DNA of 17,705 nucleotides from Methylotenera_A sp031369365 (GTDB taxonomy: Bacteria; Pseudomonadota; Gammaproteobacteria; Burkholderiales; Methylophilaceae). The position numbers were made by a program, and so were the translations under genes. This document shows, in pieces, positions 5,230-13,273 of the stretch. Position 1 is the stretch's first letter. Every line of letters begins with the position of its first letter. The stretch spans positions 1 through 17,705 of the forward strand of contig JANMOP010000054.1 of assembly GCA_031369365.1 (NCBI GenBank), written 5' to 3'. A model generated the notes under the pieces. That model ran no database searches. It worked only from the letters and a program-made list of their open reading frames with translations, and was not told where the DNA came from.

Positions 5230-7506
5230 TTATTTTAGGTCAAAACGATCCAAGTTCATCACTTTGCTCCATGCTTTTACAAAATCGCGTACAAACACTT
5301 GCTGCGCGTCGCTACAAGCATACACCTCTGCAATCGCGCGAAGCTGCGAGTTTGAACCGAACACGAGATCAACAACGCTAGCTGTCCACTTGAGCTCATT
5401 AGTGGTTCTATCACGTCCCTGTAACACACCTGCGGAAGTGGCAGGTTTCTGCAAATCTTTGTTCATATCGATGAGTACGCCCGTGCCACGATCTTCCTCC
5501 TCAGGCACGCCTTCAGATGCATTAGATTTCTTCCACTTTGTGTTCATGTTAAGCAAGTTTACAAAGAAATCATTGGTCAATACCTCAGGCTGTTTGGTAA
5601 ATACGCCCTGTTCAGATTGCCCAAAGTTGGCATTTAAAACGCGCATACCCCCAATTAAAACCGTCATTTCTGGTGCAGTAAGCGTCATCAAGTTTGCCCG
5701 TTCCAGCAATAATACCGCTGCTGACTCCTCGTGACCGCTGCGAACGTAATTGCGAAAGCCGTCCGCAGTTGGCTCTAATACCGCAAACGAATCCACATCA
5801 GTTTGATCCTGCGATGCATCTGTACGACCAGGTGAGAAAGGCACTTTTACATCGTGCCCAGCCTTTTTAGCAGCTGCCTCGACGGCAGCGCAGCCGCCCA
5901 GCACAATTAAATCAGCTAGCGAGACCTTGATGCCGTTAGTTTGCGTATTGTTGAAGTCGCTTTGGATTGCCTGTAGTGTATCCAAAGCCTTATCAAGCTC
6001 TGCTGGTTGGTTGACCTCCCAAAATTTTTGCGGTGCAAGCCTAATTCGCGCGCCATTTGCGCCACCGCGCTTATCGCTGCCACGGAAGGTGGTTGCCGAA
6101 GCCCAAGCCGTAGTCACTAACCTAGAGATTGACAAGCCAGAGGCAAGAATCTTAGTCTTCAAGTTAGCAATGTCTTGCTCACCTATCAAAGCATGATTAA
6201 CTGTCGGCACTGGGTCTTGCCAAATTAGCTCCTCGTTAGGCACTAATGCGCCAAGATAACGTGATAAAGGACCCATGTCGCGGTGCGTGAGTTTGTACCA
6301 AGCCCTTGCAAATGCGTCTGCAAATTCTTGCGGGTTTTGGTGAAAATGCCGCGAAATCTTCTCATAAGCGGGATCCATTTTCATCGCCATATCCGCCGTT
6401 GACATGATTGGCGCATGGCGTTTTGATGGATCGTGAGCATCTGGCACGGTGTCTGCTGCTGCACCACCCTTAGGCGTCCATTGTTGCGCGCCCGCTGGGC
6501 TTTTTGTCAGCTCCCACTCATTGCCAAGTAGCGTGTCGAAGTAGCTATTGTCCCAAGTTGTTGGCGTGTGAGTCCAAGCGCCCTCCAAACCACTGGTGAT
6601 GGTATGGGCGCCTTTGCCAGTGCCAAAGCTGTTTATCCAGCCAAATCCTTGCTCTTCAATGCCTGCGCCCTCAGGTTCGGGGCCGCAATACACACCTGGA
6701 TTGGCCGCACCATGGCACTTACCGAAGGTGTGACCGCCAGCTGTCAGCGCTACGGTCTCCGCGTCATCCATCGCCATGCGGGCAAACGTTTCGCGAATAT
6801 CTCGCGCCGAAGCTAGTGGATCTGGGTTGCCATTAGGGCCTTCTGGGTTCACGTAGATTAAGCCCATCTGAACGGCACCTAGAGGGTTCTCAAGCTGACG
6901 GTCGCCAGTGTAGCGCTTGTCGCCCATCCACTCGGCCTCAGGCCCCCAGTAAATTTCTTCTGGTTCCCAGACATCTGGGCGCCCACCAGCAAAGCCAAAA
7001 GTTTTGAATCCCATCGAATCTAGCGCAACGTTGCCAGTAAGAACGATTAAGTCGGCCCAAGAGAGCTTACTGCCATACTTTTGCTTGATTGGCCAAAGCA
7101 AGCGGCGCGCTTTATCTAGGTTACCGTTGTCTGGCCAGCTATTTAGGGGTGCAAATCGCTGCGTGCCAGCGCCCGCGCCACCGCGGCCATCGGCAATACG
7201 GTAAGTGCCAGCTGCGTGCCAAGCCATGCGGATAAAGAAAGGGCCATAGTGACCATAATCTGCTGGCCACCAATCTTGTGAATCTGTCATTAAGGCATGC
7301 AGATCTTGCACTACCGCATCTAAATCGAGGCTATTAAATGCCTCGGCATAGTTGAATTCTTGCCCCATGGGGTCAGAAAGTGGACAGTTTTGATTAAGTA
7401 ATTTGACGTTTAGCTGATTAGGCCACCAGTCAGCATTTGTCGCAGCGCCTGCCACTGCATTTTTGGGCGCTCCGCTTGCAAATGGGCATTTTGAATCTGA
7501 ATCCAT
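5230..7506 (-). CDS. katG: Catalase-peroxidase KatG
   Basis: A bifunctional haem catalase and peroxidase that removes hydrogen peroxide in the cytoplasm. At 758 residues it has the full two-domain length. The active N-terminal domain shows the distal triad R93, W96 and H97 in FIRMAWHAAGTYR and the proximal haem ligand H259 in AGGHTFGKCHGA. It also has all three residues of the covalent adduct needed for catalase activity: W96, Y218 in GLIYVNPEGPNG and M244 in RETFARMAMDD. The C-terminal domain (from about 430) is the usual degenerate duplicate. AAAGGAG lies 6 bases before the ATG. The gene is divergent from oxyR and is preceded by a 23-codon ORF, probably on the same transcript, so peroxide induction through OxyR is likely. 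A terminator follows. Confidence 0.98.
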   Translation of the reverse strand: MDSDSKCPFASGAPKNAVAGAATNADWWPNQLNVKLLNQNCPLSDPMGQEFNYAEAFNSLDLDAVVQDLHALMTDSQDWWPADYGHYGPFFIRMAWHAAGTYRIADGRGGAGAGTQRFAPLNSWPDNGNLDKARRLLWPIKQKYGSKLSWADLIVLTGNVALDSMGFKTFGFAGGRPDVWEPEEIYWGPEAEWMGDKRYTGDRQLENPLGAVQMGLIYVNPEGPNGNPDPLASARDIRETFARMAMDDAETVALTAGGHTFGKCHGAANPGVYCGPEPEGAGIEEQGFGWINSFGTGKGAHTITSGLEGAWTHTPTTWDNSYFDTLLGNEWELTKSPAGAQQWTPKGGAAADTVPDAHDPSKRHAPIMSTADMAMKMDPAYEKISRHFHQNPQEFADAFARAWYKLTHRDMGPLSRYLGALVPNEELIWQDPVPTVNHALIGEQDIANLKTKILASGLSISRLVTTAWASATTFRGSDKRGGANGARIRLAPQKFWEVNQPAELDKALDTLQAIQSDFNNTQTNGIKVSLADLIVLGGCAAVEAAAKKAGHDVKVPFSPGRTDASQDQTDVDSFAVLEPTADGFRNYVRSGHEESAAVLLLERANLMTLTAPEMTVLIGGMRVLNANFGQSEQGVFTKQPEVLTNDFFVNLLNMNTKWKKSNASEGVPEEEDRGTGVLIDMNKDLQKPATSAGVLQGRDRTTNELKWTASVVDLVFGSNSQLRAIAEVYACSDAQQVFVRDFVKAWSKVMNLDRFDLK

Positions 7507-7567
7507 GCTTTTCTCCTTTGGTTAGGGTAATTGATTACTATGCTACTTAAAAATAAAAATTGCTTGT

Positions 7568-7639
7568 TTAATTTGCTGCTGCATACTGCGCCAGTAACTC
7601 TAAAAGTACTTGGGTGCTATTTTCAAAAATGATATTCAT
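7568..7639 (-). CDS. 23-residue leader ORF upstream of katG
   Basis: A short frame starts at ATG 7639-7637 and ends at TAA 7570-7568. It encodes a peptide beginning MNIIFENSTQVLLELL and ending in AQYAAAN. A good ribosome binding site, ACGGAGAAATAAA, precedes the ATG. It lies downstream of the likely katG promoter and 61 bases before katG, so both would share one transcript. I recognise no family. It could be a small protein, a translated leader that affects katG expression, or chance. The ribosome binding site is the main argument that it is translated. Confidence 0.5.
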   Translation of the reverse strand: MNIIFENSTQVLLELLAQYAAAN

Positions 7640-7672
7640 TTTATTTCTCCGTAAAACCAATAAAACAAACAT

Positions 7673-7702
7673 ATTTTAGAGCGCACAATATGATTTGTAC
7701 AA
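7673..7702 (-). promoter_or_regulatory. Likely sigma-70-type promoter of the leader ORF and katG
   Basis: On the minus strand TTGTAC (7702-7697) and TAAAAT (7678-7673) are separated by 18 bases. Transcription would begin near 7666, giving a leader of about 27 bases before the small ORF. The -35 part lies inside the repeat region proposed to bind OxyR. Confidence 0.5.
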
Positions 7703-7714
7703 TTGTATGATTTG
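7689..7714. promoter_or_regulatory. Candidate OxyR operator between oxyR and katG
   Basis: Two copies of TATGATTTG (7689-7697 and 7706-7714), 17 bases apart, flank and overlap the perfect palindrome TACAATTGTA (7698-7707). The position, over the katG -35 region and about 70-90 bases upstream of oxyR, is where a LysR-type activator would bind. It does not closely match the E. coli OxyR ATAG-N7-CTAT motif, so the assignment rests on symmetry and location. Confidence 0.45.
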
Positions 7715-7780
7715 ATGTGGTTGATTAATAAAATTTATCAATGTAAGATATACCTAATTAATTATTTAGTTGAATGATGA

Positions 7781-8680
7781 ATGAGTCTCACAGAACTAAA
7801 ATTTATTGTAGCAGTGGCGCAAGAACGCAATTTTAGGCGCGCTGCTGAAAAGTGCTTTGTGACACAGCCAGCATTGAGCTTGGCGATTAAAAAGCTAGAA
7901 GAAGAGCTGCATGTAGTGATTTTTGAGCGTAGCCGCACCGATGTAAGCATGACTGAAATAGGTGCAAAAATTGTAGAGCAAGCGTCTAAAGTATTAGAAG
8001 AGGCTGCTTACATAAAGCAACTGGCAGAGTTAGGTAAAAACCAGCTGAAAGGCACATTAAAGCTGGGTATGATACATTCTGTGGGGCCGTATTTATTGCC
8101 AGAAATTATTCCCATATTACGCAAAAGCGCACCCGATATGCCGCTAGAAGTGGAAGAAAATTTAACCGCTAATTTAGAAGCACAATTAAAAAATGGCGTG
8201 ATTGATGCGGCAATCATCGCGCTACCGTTTGCCGTAGCTGGTTTGCAATATCGCGCCTTATACGATGAAGAGTTTGATGTAGTGGTGCCAAGTAGTCATC
8301 ATTGGGCCAAGCGCAAGTACATTAAGCCAGAAGAGCTATCAGACGAAAAAGTGTTGCTACTGAACAGTGGCCATTGCTTTAGTAACCAAGTCACGCAGGC
8401 GTGCCCAGAATTATCGCGCAAGGGCGAGGTTTTGCAGGGTAACTCACTTGAGACGATTCGTAATATGGTGGCCTCCAACTTGGGCATTACCGTGCTGCCG
8501 TGCTCGGCCACGGCTGAGCGCTATAACAACCCGCTGATTACAGTGATACCCTTTATTAGCCCTGCGCCTACTAGGCGCATTGCCATTGCATGGAGGAAAA
8601 GCTTTGTCAGATTAGAAGCGGTAGAAAAAATTGCAGAAGCAATTACAGCTATTAATTCTGATTACATGAAGACGATTTGA
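7781..8680 (+). CDS. oxyR: Hydrogen peroxide-sensing LysR-type regulator OxyR
   Basis: A LysR-family transcription factor of 299 residues. It has an N-terminal winged helix-turn-helix at about 1-60 (KFIVAVAQERNFRRAAEKC, then VTQPALSLAIKKLEEEL) and a C-terminal sensor domain. The two redox cysteines are C199 in LNSGHCFSNQ and C208 in TQACPEL, at the same residue numbers as in E. coli OxyR, so a peroxide-responsive disulfide switch is expected. The ATG at 7781 gives the standard N-terminus; two nearby ATGs are out of frame and no strong ribosome binding site is seen. It is divergent from katG, its classic target, which supports the name. A symmetrical terminator follows about 20 bases after the stop. 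Confidence 0.93.
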   Translation: MSLTELKFIVAVAQERNFRRAAEKCFVTQPALSLAIKKLEEELHVVIFERSRTDVSMTEIGAKIVEQASKVLEEAAYIKQLAELGKNQLKGTLKLGMIHSVGPYLLPEIIPILRKSAPDMPLEVEENLTANLEAQLKNGVIDAAIIALPFAVAGLQYRALYDEEFDVVVPSSHHWAKRKYIKPEELSDEKVLLLNSGHCFSNQVTQACPELSRKGEVLQGNSLETIRNMVASNLGITVLPCSATAERYNNPLITVIPFISPAPTRRIAIAWRKSFVRLEAVEKIAEAITAINSDYMKTI

Positions 8681-8700
8681 TGGCACAAGTTGCAGGCAAC

Positions 8701-8728
8701 AAAAAAGGATGCCTAGGCATCCTTTTTT
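8701..8728. terminator. Bidirectional rho-independent terminator
   Basis: A perfect 28-bp palindrome has six A residues, the arms GGATGCC and GGCATCC and six T residues. It can end transcription in both directions and sits between the convergent oxyR and pqqA genes. Confidence 0.92.
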
Positions 8729-8742
8729 AGTAATAAAAACAA

Positions 8743-8814
8743 TTATTTATTCATTACGTACATTGTAACTTCAAAGCCAAAACGCATTTCAGTAGCTGCT
8801 GGTGTTGTCCACAT
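8743..8814 (-). CDS. pqqA: PQQ precursor peptide PqqA
   Basis: A 23-residue peptide beginning MWTTPAATEMRFGFEV, a clear PqqA signature. The conserved glutamate E15 and tyrosine Y19 (E-V-T-M-Y) are the two residues that PqqE and later enzymes join and convert into pyrroloquinoline quinone, the cofactor of periplasmic methanol and glucose dehydrogenases. ATAGGAG lies 6 bases upstream of the ATG, so it is well set for translation. A terminator follows the stop codon closely, so it is a single-gene unit. The genes pqqB, C, D and E do not follow, so this is an orphan or extra copy. It ends facing oxyR. A PQQ peptide gene is consistent with a methylotroph. Confidence 0.95.
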   Translation of the reverse strand: MWTTPAATEMRFGFEVTMYVMNK

Positions 8815-8922
8815 GATAAATCTCCTATTTAAAAATTCAAGTTAAATTAGTTACTACACAATCTATGAGTCTTATGATACAGAATAGTTAGAAGCAAAGC
8901 CTATGTGTTGTTATTAAAAATA

Positions 8923-8941
8923 ACCAATGAAAATCATTAGA
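8923..8941. promoter_or_regulatory. Possible Fur-box-like palindrome upstream of pqqA
   Basis: The near-palindrome AATGAAAATCATT matches the 19-bp Fur consensus at 13 of 19 positions by my count and is followed by ATGATAATGG. It lies about 110 bases upstream of the pqqA start and just after the DUF3426 gene. In AT-rich spacer DNA this may be chance. Confidence 0.25.
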
Positions 8942-8959
8942 TGATAATGGTTTGTTAAA

Positions 8960-9874
8960 CTAATAAACCAGTAAAACGCGATAGCCAGCGACTGCCATAT
9001 CGGCTACATTAATACTTAAATTAATACGCATTTCTTCGCGTGAATCTATGCCAGCATCCGCATTGGTATTGCTTGCTAGGTATTCGCTCGGTTTAATTAG
9101 CTTTCTTAAAACTGGCTGATCAGCGGTGTCGGTAAGGGTTAATTCAATGTTTGGGTAAGCTTGCACATAAGGCGCATTATTAATAAGCAGGCTAGAAAAT
9201 TTGATGACATTTTTATGCTCAAAATCTTCTTGCATGTCGGAATCATCCAGCGCAAAAAAATCTAAATTCTTAGGCAGGTTAATCTCACACTTAAGCGCTG
9301 CACAGGCCTGCACTAAGTACGGTTTAAACTGCGGATAATCGGCAGAGATGCTGGTACGCAAATAATAGATGCTTTGTAAGCCAGCCAAAATAGCCAATAG
9401 TAGGCCAAACAGCACTAGCCAAACATTGACTTTTGTTTTTGGTTTATCAAATTTTGAATTTGTGGTTAAGTCATCAATGTAGATAGGCGCATTGATTTGA
9501 TCGACATCAGAAACTTCAATAATATCGGGTTGAGATGTTATATTGGTGTTGCCAATATAAGGATTGTTAGGTTTTTCATCTGCTTCTAAATCATCTAAAT
9601 CATCCAAATTTGGTACGGTTCCTAAAGCAACATTTAAAACTTCGCTAATAGGCTTTTCATCAACAGCTTGTGTAATATCGGTGCCATGAGATTCAATGCT
9701 GGCTTGGTATTCAGCGGGGCTGTGAATATCGTCCGAAATTTCGGTTAGGCGATTTTTGGCATTAAAAATATGTTCGCAATGGCCGCATTGCACTTTGCCG
9801 CGATGGGCTTTTAAATGCTCGGTAGTAAGCAAAAACTGCGTTTCGCAGGCAGGGCAAGAGGTGATGTAATTCAT
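8960..9874 (-). CDS. Zinc-ribbon and DUF3426 membrane protein
   Basis: A 304-residue protein of the MJ0042 zinc-ribbon/DUF3426 type, common next to prmA in betaproteobacteria. Its function is not known. The N-terminus carries a zinc ribbon with C7 and C10 (CPAC) and C30 and C33 (CGHC). A low-complexity acidic linker follows (about 45-145, rich in D, E, I and N), then one membrane helix at about 151-171 (VWLVLFGLLLAILAGLQSIYY). The C-terminal part (about 175-304), probably periplasmic, is the DUF3426 domain and ends RVLLVY. The gene starts 24 bases after prmA ends, on the same strand, so it is probably co-transcribed with accB-accC-prmA. The ATG at 9874 places the zinc ribbon at the very start, as in relatives. 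Confidence 0.88.
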   Translation of the reverse strand: MNYITSCPACETQFLLTTEHLKAHRGKVQCGHCEHIFNAKNRLTEISDDIHSPAEYQASIESHGTDITQAVDEKPISEVLNVALGTVPNLDDLDDLEADEKPNNPYIGNTNITSQPDIIEVSDVDQINAPIYIDDLTTNSKFDKPKTKVNVWLVLFGLLLAILAGLQSIYYLRTSISADYPQFKPYLVQACAALKCEINLPKNLDFFALDDSDMQEDFEHKNVIKFSSLLINNAPYVQAYPNIELTLTDTADQPVLRKLIKPSEYLASNTNADAGIDSREEMRINLSINVADMAVAGYRVLLVY

Positions 9875-9898
9875 CGCTTATAATTAATCTTATGCATT

Positions 9899-10801
9899 TT
9901 ACCGTTTAGTGCCTGTGAGCAATATCCAAGCGTCTTTTTGTGTCGGATTATCCATATTAAACCATTCGCTGTAGCGCGCAATGAGCGTTTCCTTTTGACT
10001 TTCTAATATACCCGATAATGCCAATTTAGCGCCAGTTTTGCAATACTTTGCTAATACTGGGGCTAACACCATCAGTGCGCTGGATAAAATATTTGCTACC
10101 ACCACATCAAATTGCTGATGTGTAAACTCGTTTGCATCATAAAACTCGATGTTTACTTGATTTTGTTCGGAATTATGGCCGCTGGCAATTATGGCCTGCG
10201 CGTCAATATCCACACCCACAACTTGCATAGCGCCTAATTTTTTAGCGGCAATTGCTAAAATACCAGAGCCACAGCCGTAATCTAGCACGCTTTGATTTTG
10301 CAAATTTTGCTGTGTCAACCATTCTAAGCACAAATGCGTGGTGGGGTGGCTACCTGTACCAAAGGCTAAGCCAGGGTCGAGCACAATGTTTATTGCCTCG
10401 CTATTGGGCGCCACATGCCAAGTCGGCACAATCCACAGCTTATCGGTAATTTTAATCGGCTCAAATTGCGATTGTGTGGCACGTACCCAATCTTGCTCGG
10501 CGATGATTTCGGTGCTGTATTGAAATTTTGGAATAGCTGTTTCTGTGCTTAAAGCATTCATTATTTGATTAACATCAATATCTTCATCAAACATCGCAGT
10601 GATGATAGCTTGCTGCCAAATACCAGGCGGCGGGTACTCAATATGCTGGCTGCTAGGTTCACCAAAAATTGCCTGCTCAGCAGATGTTTCAGCATTTGCG
10701 TCTTCTATGCTAACAGAAAGCGCACCGATGCTCATTAATGCATCGCTAATTGCCTCTGCATTATTTTCGTTTGCTAGAATTTTAAGTAATAGCCAAGCCA
10801 T
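9899..10801 (-). CDS. prmA: Ribosomal protein L11 methyltransferase
   Basis: PrmA uses S-adenosylmethionine to trimethylate ribosomal protein L11. At 300 residues it has the usual length. The N-terminal substrate-recognition domain (about 1-60) begins MAWLLLKI. The methyltransferase domain shows LDPGLAFGTGSHPTT at 141-155, SAM motif I LDYGCGSGILAIAA at 173-186, the acidic VGVDID at 195-200 and VVANILSSALMVLAP at 234-248. Its start codon overlaps the accC stop codon by one base (TAATG), so translation is probably coupled. The order accB-accC-prmA is frequent in beta- and gammaproteobacteria. Confidence 0.97.
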   Translation of the reverse strand: MAWLLLKILANENNAEAISDALMSIGALSVSIEDANAETSAEQAIFGEPSSQHIEYPPPGIWQQAIITAMFDEDIDVNQIMNALSTETAIPKFQYSTEIIAEQDWVRATQSQFEPIKITDKLWIVPTWHVAPNSEAINIVLDPGLAFGTGSHPTTHLCLEWLTQQNLQNQSVLDYGCGSGILAIAAKKLGAMQVVGVDIDAQAIIASGHNSEQNQVNIEFYDANEFTHQQFDVVVANILSSALMVLAPVLAKYCKTGAKLALSGILESQKETLIARYSEWFNMDNPTQKDAWILLTGTKR

Positions 10802-12153
10802 TACTTGTTGTGGCCAATGCCTAACTTCTGCTCTAAATAATGAATACTAGTACCGCCCAAATGGAAAGCCGCATCGGCCATTAAATCGGCATGTAATGGG
10901 ATATTGGTTTTGACGCCATCCACCATCATTTCAGAAAGCGCACTACGCATCCTGCTAATAGCTTGGTTGCGCGTGGCGCCATAGGTAATAAGCTTACCAA
11001 TCATCGAATCATAATGTGAAGGCACTGTGTAACCTGCGTAGGCATGGGTATCGACACGCACACCAGGTCCGCCAGGCATGTGGAAGGTGTTGATTTTTCC
11101 AGGTGAGGGCACGAAATTATACGGGTCTTCTGCGTTAATGCGGCATTCAATAGCGTGGCCACGTAATTCAATGTCTTTTTGGCGGAATTTTAATTTTTCA
11201 CCCGCTGCCACAAAAATTTGCTGCTGCACTAGGTCTAGCCCAGTAATCATCTCGGTAACTGTATGCTCAACCTGTAAGCGGGTGTTCATCTCAATGAAAT
11301 AAAATTCACCATTTTCGTACAAAAACTCAAACGTACCAGCGCCGCGATATTTAATTTTGCGACAAGCTTCGGCGCAACGCTCACCAATTTTGTCACGAAT
11401 TTTGGGATTTAATAAAGGTGAAGGCGCTTCTTCAATAATTTTCTGATGGCGACGCTGCATCGAGCAATCACGGTCACCTAAAAATACCGCATTACCATGT
11501 TGATCTGCCAAGATTTGTATTTCAATATGGCGTGGATTTTCCAAAAACTTTTCCATATAAACTACTGGGTTGCCAAAAGCGGCTTGCGCTTCGGCCCTGG
11601 TCATGGCCACTGCATTAATTAGCGCGGCCTCGGTATGCACCACACGCATTCCGCGCCCACCGCCGCCGCCAGCCGCTTTAATAATCACGGGGTAGCCAAC
11701 TTTTTTGGCAGTTTTAATGATTTCAGTAGGATCATCTGGCAATGCGCCGTCTGAGCCTGGCACGCATGGCACACCCGCTTTACGCATAGCATCTTTGGCC
11801 GAGACTTTATCGCCCATTAAGCGAATGGTTTCGGCGCGCGGGCCAATAAACACAAAGCCGCTTTGCTCTACACGTTCGGCAAAATCTGCATTTTCAGATA
11901 AAAAACCATAACCTGGGTGAATCGCTTGCGCGTCGGTCACCTCAGCTGCGCTAATCACGGCAGGAATGTTCAAATAACTTAAGTTAGAGGCTGCTGGACC
12001 AATGCAGACAGACTCATCGGCCAGCTTAACGTATTTAGCTTCTTTATCGGCCTCGGAATGCACGGCGACGGTTTTAATGCCAAGTTCGCGACAGGCACGT
12101 TGCACACGTAAAGCAATCTCGCCGCGATTGGCAATGAGTATTTTCTCGAACAT
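10801..12153 (-). CDS. accC: Biotin carboxylase subunit of acetyl-CoA carboxylase
   Basis: AccC carboxylates the biotin on BCCP with bicarbonate and ATP, the first half-reaction of acetyl-CoA carboxylase, which commits carbon to fatty acid synthesis. The 450 residues match the family. Visible features are the N-terminal KILIANRGEIALRV block, the ATP-grasp glycine loop AAGGGGGRGMR at 160-170, the GDRDCSMQRRHQKIIEEAPSP stretch at about 226-246 and the catalytic IEMNTRLQVEHTVTE at 287-301. The gene begins 6 bases after accB ends and overlaps prmA by one base, so accB, accC and prmA form a tight operon. Confidence 0.98.
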   Translation of the reverse strand: MFEKILIANRGEIALRVQRACRELGIKTVAVHSEADKEAKYVKLADESVCIGPAASNLSYLNIPAVISAAEVTDAQAIHPGYGFLSENADFAERVEQSGFVFIGPRAETIRLMGDKVSAKDAMRKAGVPCVPGSDGALPDDPTEIIKTAKKVGYPVIIKAAGGGGGRGMRVVHTEAALINAVAMTRAEAQAAFGNPVVYMEKFLENPRHIEIQILADQHGNAVFLGDRDCSMQRRHQKIIEEAPSPLLNPKIRDKIGERCAEACRKIKYRGAGTFEFLYENGEFYFIEMNTRLQVEHTVTEMITGLDLVQQQIFVAAGEKLKFRQKDIELRGHAIECRINAEDPYNFVPSPGKINTFHMPGGPGVRVDTHAYAGYTVPSHYDSMIGKLITYGATRNQAISRMRSALSEMMVDGVKTNIPLHADLMADAAFHLGGTSIHYLEQKLGIGHNK

Positions 12154-12159
12154 AAATGC

Positions 12160-12618
12160 CTAACCAATCACAAATAAAGGCTCGCCGTATTCTACTGGCT
12201 GACCATTTTCGACTAATATTTCTTTGATTACACCAGCAAAATCACATTCAATTTCATTGAGCAGCTTCATGGCTTCGATGATGCATAGCGTATCGCCGAC
12301 CGCGACTTTAGAGCCCACATCAACGAAAGCGCCTGCTTCAGGCGAGGATGAACGATAAAACGTGCCAACCATCGGAGATTTAACAATATGGCCTTCAATT
12401 TCTGCAACGACAGGTACTGCAGCAGTTGGCACAGGCGTGGCGTGTGACATCACTTGCGGAGCCGCCATATAATGCGCTTGCGCTTGGTTAAACATGGCTT
12501 GGTTAGGCATTAAAGCACGGCTTATGCGGACTTTTTCCTCACCTTCAGTTAGCTCTAGCTCGGAGATGCCTGATTCTTCCACCAAATCGATCAATTTTTT
12601 AAGTTTACGTAAATCCAT
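12160..12618 (-). CDS. accB: Biotin carboxyl carrier protein of acetyl-CoA carboxylase
   Basis: BCCP carries biotin between the AccC active site and the carboxyltransferase. It has 152 residues: an N-terminal helical segment (MDLRKLKKLIDLVEESG...), a flexible A/P/V-rich linker at about 40-75, and a biotinyl domain at about 76-152. The biotin-accepting lysine is K118 in EAMKLLNEIE, a slight variant of the common EAMKMMNQIE. The thumb-like SPMVGTFYRSSSPEAG is present at 81-96. A good ribosome binding site (AGGAG) precedes ATG 12618. aroQ lies 54 bases upstream on the same strand, an order common in proteobacteria. Confidence 0.97.
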   Translation of the reverse strand: MDLRKLKKLIDLVEESGISELELTEGEEKVRISRALMPNQAMFNQAQAHYMAAPQVMSHATPVPTAAVPVVAEIEGHIVKSPMVGTFYRSSSPEAGAFVDVGSKVAVGDTLCIIEAMKLLNEIECDFAGVIKEILVENGQPVEYGEPLFVIG

Positions 12619-12672
12619 AATAACTCCTATTGCAACCTGTATATTTAGGTCATTTATTTATAATTAGTATAG

Positions 12673-13119
12673 TTAGTCTTTGAGTATATTTGCGGCGTAA
12701 CGCAAAGCGGCATTGTAGCCTTCTGCCCCTAAGCCACTAATAACACCTACGGCAATATCGCTAAAGTAAGAGTGATGCCTAAAACTTTCGCGGGCAAACA
12801 CGTTGGATAAATGCACTTCAATAAAAGGGATGTTGACAGCAGAAATGGCGTCCCGAATGGAGATTGAAGTATGGGTAAAAGCGGCTGGATTAATAATAAT
12901 AAAATCAACTCTGTTGATAGCAAGCGATTGTATTTTAGCCACAATTTCAGCTTCGGCATTACTTTGATAAGCTTCTAATACAATATTGACCAGTTTGGCT
13001 TGGGCTTGCAGGCTATCGTTAATGCCTGCCAGCGTTACGTTGCCATAGTGTTCAGGCTCACGAAGCCCTAGCAAATTAAGATTTGGGCCATGCAACACTA
13101 AAATTGATTTAGCGGTCAT
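12673..13119 (-). CDS. aroQ: Type II 3-dehydroquinate dehydratase
   Basis: AroQ converts 3-dehydroquinate to 3-dehydroshikimate in the shikimate pathway. It has 148 residues from ATG 13119; a GTG codon directly before it could also start. Visible motifs are the N-terminal LVLHGPNLNLLGLREPEHYG, with catalytic R20 and Y25, INPAAFTHTSISIRDA with the catalytic histidine H83, and IEVHLSNVFARESFRHHSYFS with substrate-binding residues near 100-120. The ribosome binding site is weak, so the start is slightly uncertain. Gap sizes suggest it may lead the aroQ-accB-accC-prmA-DUF3426 unit, with its promoter in the 150-base gap before it. Confidence 0.95.
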   Translation of the reverse strand: MTAKSILVLHGPNLNLLGLREPEHYGNVTLAGINDSLQAQAKLVNIVLEAYQSNAEAEIVAKIQSLAINRVDFIIINPAAFTHTSISIRDAISAVNIPFIEVHLSNVFARESFRHHSYFSDIAVGVISGLGAEGYNAALRYAANILKD

Positions 13120-13273
13120 CACACAGTACTTTTGCTAATGCTTTTAAAAAGATATTTACATAACTTCATAGATGCAAGTTTGCCGAACTTACAGGTTTTT
13201 GTCCAGCAAATTAGCAGAAATTAAGCGAAGTTATTGGAGCGGTTTCACCTAAGTAATTGAATAGAAAGCTAAA

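Noticed and set aside
5264..5734. 156-codon plus-strand frame
   Set aside because: Antisense shadow of katG, whose reading is certain from its active-site motifs.
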